Positions 34,544 through 36,260 of a stretch of 36,260 bases of DNA are shown here, in pieces. A program made the position numbers and the translations under genes. The DNA is from Candidatus Onthenecus intestinigallinarum. GTDB taxonomy: Bacteria; Bacillota; Clostridia; Christensenellales; Aristaeellaceae. The first letter of the stretch is position 1; every line of letters starts with the position of its first letter. The stretch lies in contig DVFJ01000027.1 of the NCBI GenBank assembly GCA_018713325.1, positions 1-36,260 on the forward strand, in the 5' to 3' direction. Under the pieces are notes generated by a model. It saw only the letters and a list, made by a program, of their open reading frames with translations, was not told the origin of the DNA and did not search any database.

Positions 34544-34571
34544 AATGTATCTTTTTATCCTTATTACGCAA
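34544..34571 (-). promoter_or_regulatory. Possible promoter for the AT-rich membrane protein gene
   Basis: On the minus strand, TTGCGT, 16 bp, TACATT in the 103-base gap after the XRE gene. The gap also holds a weak hairpin (GGCC arms) that could end XRE transcription; nothing else is seen. Confidence 0.4.
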
Positions 34572-34606
34572 CAAACGGCCTCTCCCGTGGCCTACAAGTG
34601 AGGGGG

Positions 34607-35095
34607 TCAAAAGAGGTCCTGGGGCGGCACCTTCACATAGTTCTGGGCTTTGTCAAACTCCGGATAGCGGTAGCGCCACTTGTCGTAATCCTCTTTGGAG
34701 ATTTCACCAGCCTCCAGCATGGCTGCGGCCTGTTGCCAGGAACAGAGCATCTCGTGCAGCCGGGCGGCGTCCTTGTTCTTCCGCACATCCACCTTCAAGC
34801 AGACTTCTCCATCCGTCTCGCTGATTTTGAGCCCGTAGTTGTCCTCCAGGGTAAACAGGGTGTGCATGAGCCCAACATAGGAGTCTATATCCGGGACAGA
34901 AAGTGCGTGCGGGGAAACATCCAGTACCTGGGCCAAGGCAGCAGTCAATTCTGCTTTAGGGGTTCTTGATCCTGTTTCGTACTGTGCTAGACGCACATCT
35001 GCAGACTTCTCCGGGAAGCCCAGCGCCATGCCGAGATATTTCTGAGTCATCCCCCGCAGGAGACGGAAAAAGTGAATCCGTTCGCCAATCGCCAT
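34607..35095 (-). CDS. XRE-family transcriptional regulator of the element
   Basis: A 162-residue protein. Residues about 4-62 form a Cro/CI-type helix-turn-helix (GERIHFFRLLRGMTQKYLGMALGF, then AQYETGSRTPK). The C-terminal 95 residues (IDSYVGLMHTLFTLEDNYGLKI, EAGEISKEDYDKWRYRYPEF) match a type common in regulators of gut Firmicutes ICEs. It is divergent from the xis-int unit. A copy of the operator GCTTAG lies inside its own promoter, which suggests it represses itself and the int promoter. TGGAG lies 8-9 bases before the ATG. Confidence 0.88.
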   Translation of the reverse strand: MAIGERIHFFRLLRGMTQKYLGMALGFPEKSADVRLAQYETGSRTPKAELTAALAQVLDVSPHALSVPDIDSYVGLMHTLFTLEDNYGLKISETDGEVCLKVDVRKNKDAARLHEMLCSWQQAAAMLEAGEISKEDYDKWRYRYPEFDKAQNYVKVPPQDLF

Positions 35096-35130
35096 ATCAT
35101 CAGCTCCAATCGTTGGTTGTTCTTAGGAAA

Positions 35131-35159
35131 AGCGTAGCAGAAATGCTTAGTAAAGTCAA
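35131..35159 (-). promoter_or_regulatory. Promoter for the XRE regulator
   Basis: On the minus strand, TTGACT, 17 bp, TACGCT. The spacer contains the operator half-site CTAAGC (complement of 35145-35150), so a bound repressor would block this promoter. Confidence 0.65.
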
Positions 35160-35261
35160 GAGGATCTTAAACAATTTTATTTAATTTATTTTGCGTACTC
35201 CGATTGACACTAGCTATTTTGCTTAGTATAATGACAATAGGCTAAGCAAATCAGCTTAGTA
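35145..35261. promoter_or_regulatory. Operator array: repeated GCTTAGTA/CTAAGC sites
   Basis: GCTTAGTA occurs at 35145-35152, 35221-35228 and 35254-35261, and its inverse CTAAGC at 35242-35247. The last two form an inverted repeat with a 6-base gap. One site overlaps the -10 of the int-side promoter, the inverted pair covers the start of transcription downstream, and one lies in the repressor's own promoter. This layout resembles phage repressor operators; the XRE protein is the obvious ligand, by inference. Confidence 0.75.
35204..35232 (+). promoter_or_regulatory. Perfect consensus promoter for the leader ORF-xis-int unit
   Basis: TTGACA, 17 bp, TATAAT, an exact housekeeping consensus. The operator GCTTAGTA overlaps its -10 box, and an inverted operator lies from about +3. 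A strong promoter that is normally silenced by a repressor is the expected design for excision control. Confidence 0.9.
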
Positions 35262-35279
35262 TAAATAAACAAAAAAGAA

Positions 35280-35320
35280 CTGCCACAATCCCTGATTATA
35301 CATCTAGGAAAAAGTGGCAG
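35280..35320 (+). repeat. Inverted repeat CTGCCAC/GTGGCAG in the xis leader
   Basis: Seven-base arms at 35280-35286 and 35314-35320 enclose 27 bases within the leader of the xis-int transcript. It could be a small RNA structure or an integrase/excisionase binding site; no T-run follows. Confidence 0.45.
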
Positions 35321-35340
35321 ACGAAAGTGAGGAGGCATTT

Positions 35341-35475
35341 ATGGAACACAATATCCAGCCGCAGCAGCCATCAACGAAGAAAGGAAGGTGTTTTCAATGC
35401 AGGCACAAAACTTTATGCGCGTGGAGGAAGTGGCCCAGGAGCTGGGCATCTCCAAGTCCCACGCCTACAAGGTGA
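35341..35475 (+). CDS. Possible 44-residue leader peptide overlapping xis
   Basis: An ATG with a very strong GAGGAGG site 5 bases upstream opens a 44-codon frame that runs across the start of the excisionase gene in a different phase and stops inside it. The first 16 residues (MEHNIQPQQPSTKKGR) look like a normal hydrophilic start; the rest (Trp/Pro/Arg/Cys-rich) is the shadow of xis. It may couple or attenuate xis translation, or be a relic of a longer gene. Confidence 0.4.
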   Translation: MEHNIQPQQPSTKKGRCFQCRHKTLCAWRKWPRSWASPSPTPTR

Positions 35476-35591
35476 TCCACAAGCTCAACGCCGAACTCCG
35501 TGAGAAGGGCTATCTGACCATCTCCGGGCGGGTCAATCGGAACTTTTTCATGGAGAAGTTTTGCTATGGCAAGACGGGAAAGGAGGGCTAA
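35397..35591 (+). CDS. Excisionase-like helix-turn-helix protein
   Basis: A 64-residue MerR/excisionase-type DNA-binding protein. FMRVEEVAQELGISKSHAYKVI is a winged-helix HTH and the remaining part (ELREKGYLTISGRVNRNFFMEKF) fits the wing. The ATG is 8-9 bases after AAGGAAGG; a GTG three codons upstream overlaps that site. It lies immediately before the integrase gene, whose AGGAGG is formed by the last codons of this gene, so the pair is probably translated together. Small proteins in this place direct excision. Confidence 0.85.
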   Translation: MQAQNFMRVEEVAQELGISKSHAYKVIHKLNAELREKGYLTISGRVNRNFFMEKFCYGKTGKEG

Positions 35592-35593
35592 TC

Positions 35594-36260
35594 ATGGCAG
35601 TCTATAAGGAAGAAAAGACAAACACCCGGCGGGCAGTCTACCGGTACACTGACTGGAATGGCGAGCGCAAGCAGACCCAAAAGCGGGGCTTCAAGACCAA
35701 GCGAGAGGCGCAGGCCTGGGAGCGGGAACAGCTCAACAAGACCAGCGCTGATCTGGACATGACCTTCAAGAGTTTCGTGGACCTCTACACGGCGGATATG
35801 AAAACCCGGCTCAAAGAGAACACCTGGGCTACCAAGGACCACATCATCCGCACCAAGCTGCTGCCTTACTTCGGCAGGCTGAAAATGTGCAACATCACTG
35901 CCCAGCAGATCATTACCTGGCAGAACGAGATGCTGAACCATAAGGATGAGAACGGCAAGCCCTACTCACCAGTGTACCTGAAAACGGTCCACAATCAGCT
36001 CAGTGCCATCTTCAACCACGCGGTTCGTTACTACAACCTCCGGGAGAATCCCTGCAAGAAGGCGGGCAGCATGGGCAAAAAGAAAAACCGAGAGATGATG
36101 TTCTGGACCAAGGAGCAGTACTTGAAATTTGCCGAGGTGATGATGGACAAGCCGCTGTCTTTCTACGCCTTTGAGATGCTTTATTGGTGCGGTATCCGGG
36201 AGGGAGAGCTGCTGGCCCTGACCCCGGCAGACTTTGACTTTGAGAAGCGCACTGTATCTA
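35594..36260 (+). CDS. Tyrosine-type site-specific integrase, 3' end outside window
   Basis: The first 222 codons. An N-terminal AP2-like arm-binding domain (about 8-50: RAVYRYTDWNGERKQTQKRGFKTKREAQAWE) is followed by a core-binding SAM-like domain (about 57-165), and the catalytic domain opens at about 175. The first active-site arginine is Arg202 in YWCGIREGELLAL. The remaining catalytic residues (Lys, His-x-x-Arg, Tyr) lie beyond the window. The family matches integrases of ICEs and prophages in gut Firmicutes. AGGAGG is 7 bases before the ATG. It is transcribed away from guaA, so this is not the usual int-next-to-att orientation and more element DNA must lie to the right. Confidence 0.93.
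   Translation, partial: MAVYKEEKTNTRRAVYRYTDWNGERKQTQKRGFKTKREAQAWEREQLNKTSADLDMTFKSFVDLYTADMKTRLKENTWATKDHIIRTKLLPYFGRLKMCNITAQQIITWQNEMLNHKDENGKPYSPVYLKTVHNQLSAIFNHAVRYYNLRENPCKKAGSMGKKKNREMMFWTKEQYLKFAEVMMDKPLSFYAFEMLYWCGIREGELLALTPADFDFEKRTVS

Larger units (their letters stand above)
33801..36260. mobile_element. Left end of an integrative element inserted behind guaA
   Basis: The region switches from the very GC-rich host to AT-rich and then mid-GC DNA directly after the guaA stop. It carries an XRE repressor, a divergent promoter region with operators, an excisionase-like HTH gene and a tyrosine integrase, a common module of Gram-positive ICEs and prophages. The left boundary lies between the guaA stop and the first repeat at 33859; the exact attL core cannot be defined without the right end, which is outside the window. 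Whether it is an ICE, IME or prophage is unknown because no conjugation or structural genes are visible. Confidence 0.85.

Noticed and set aside
33994..35095. Toxin-antitoxin pair formed by the membrane protein and the XRE gene
   Set aside because: The two genes are 103 bases apart, differ strongly in composition, and the XRE protein is of the ICE-regulator type with operators facing the int side.

Overview
The window is chromosomal DNA from a very GC-rich low-redundancy monoderm bacterium, most likely a gut Clostridia lineage. The reasons are strong AGGAGG-type ribosome binding sites, occasional TTG starts, sigma-A-like promoters, an adaptor/ABC/permease exporter with no outer-membrane partner, an FMN-binding lipoprotein, and sugar-degrading genes of the kind found in plant-fibre fermenters. 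Species assignment is inference. At about 33.8 kb the composition changes abruptly: 33.8-34.6 kb is AT-rich and 34.6-36.3 kb is intermediate in GC.

Layout. 1-405: a tRNA-Leu(CAA) cut by the window edge, a broken 5' half of a second tRNA-Leu(CAA), and one perfect promoter with a hairpin-rich leader, all on the minus strand. 406-3142: dnaX and a secreted zinc-ribbon protein. 3397-6826: a three-gene MacAB/YknXYZ-like export operon. 6880-12370: a divergent sugar cluster made of a GH4-like protein that lacks the family metal ligands, a GH3 beta-xylosidase/glucosidase and a GH127 beta-L-arabinofuranosidase. 12410-14070: a divergent PHP phosphoesterase and PhnP-like metallo-beta-lactamase-fold pair. 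14127-18909: a likely five-gene operon (DUF975-like membrane protein, RsuA-type pseudouridine synthase, RsmC-like methyltransferase, MalY/PatB-type aminotransferase, PepV-type dipeptidase). 18998-25456: an MFS transporter, a GH20 hexosaminidase, a DUF1848 protein and a eukaryotic-type glycogen branching enzyme. 25590-31374: mnmE, an esterase and two tandem paralogous GT-C-like membrane proteins, all head to tail. 31466-33800: an FMN-binding lipoprotein and guaA.

33801-36260 is the left end of an integrative element inserted just behind guaA. It holds an AT-rich gene for a single-span membrane protein, an XRE repressor, a divergent control region with a perfect promoter overlapped by repeated CTAAGC/GCTTAG sites, a short leader ORF, an excisionase-like HTH protein and the first 222 codons of a tyrosine integrase. 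The repressor, operators and xis-int order resemble a lysogeny-type switch controlling excision.

No CRISPR array, rRNA, transposase or complete defence system was seen. The least explained items are the AT-rich cargo gene, the metal-ligand-less GH4 protein, the exported zinc-ribbon protein, the gap-free GT-C paralogue pair and the tRNA-Leu scar. All calls come from reading the sequence; no database search or folding program was run.
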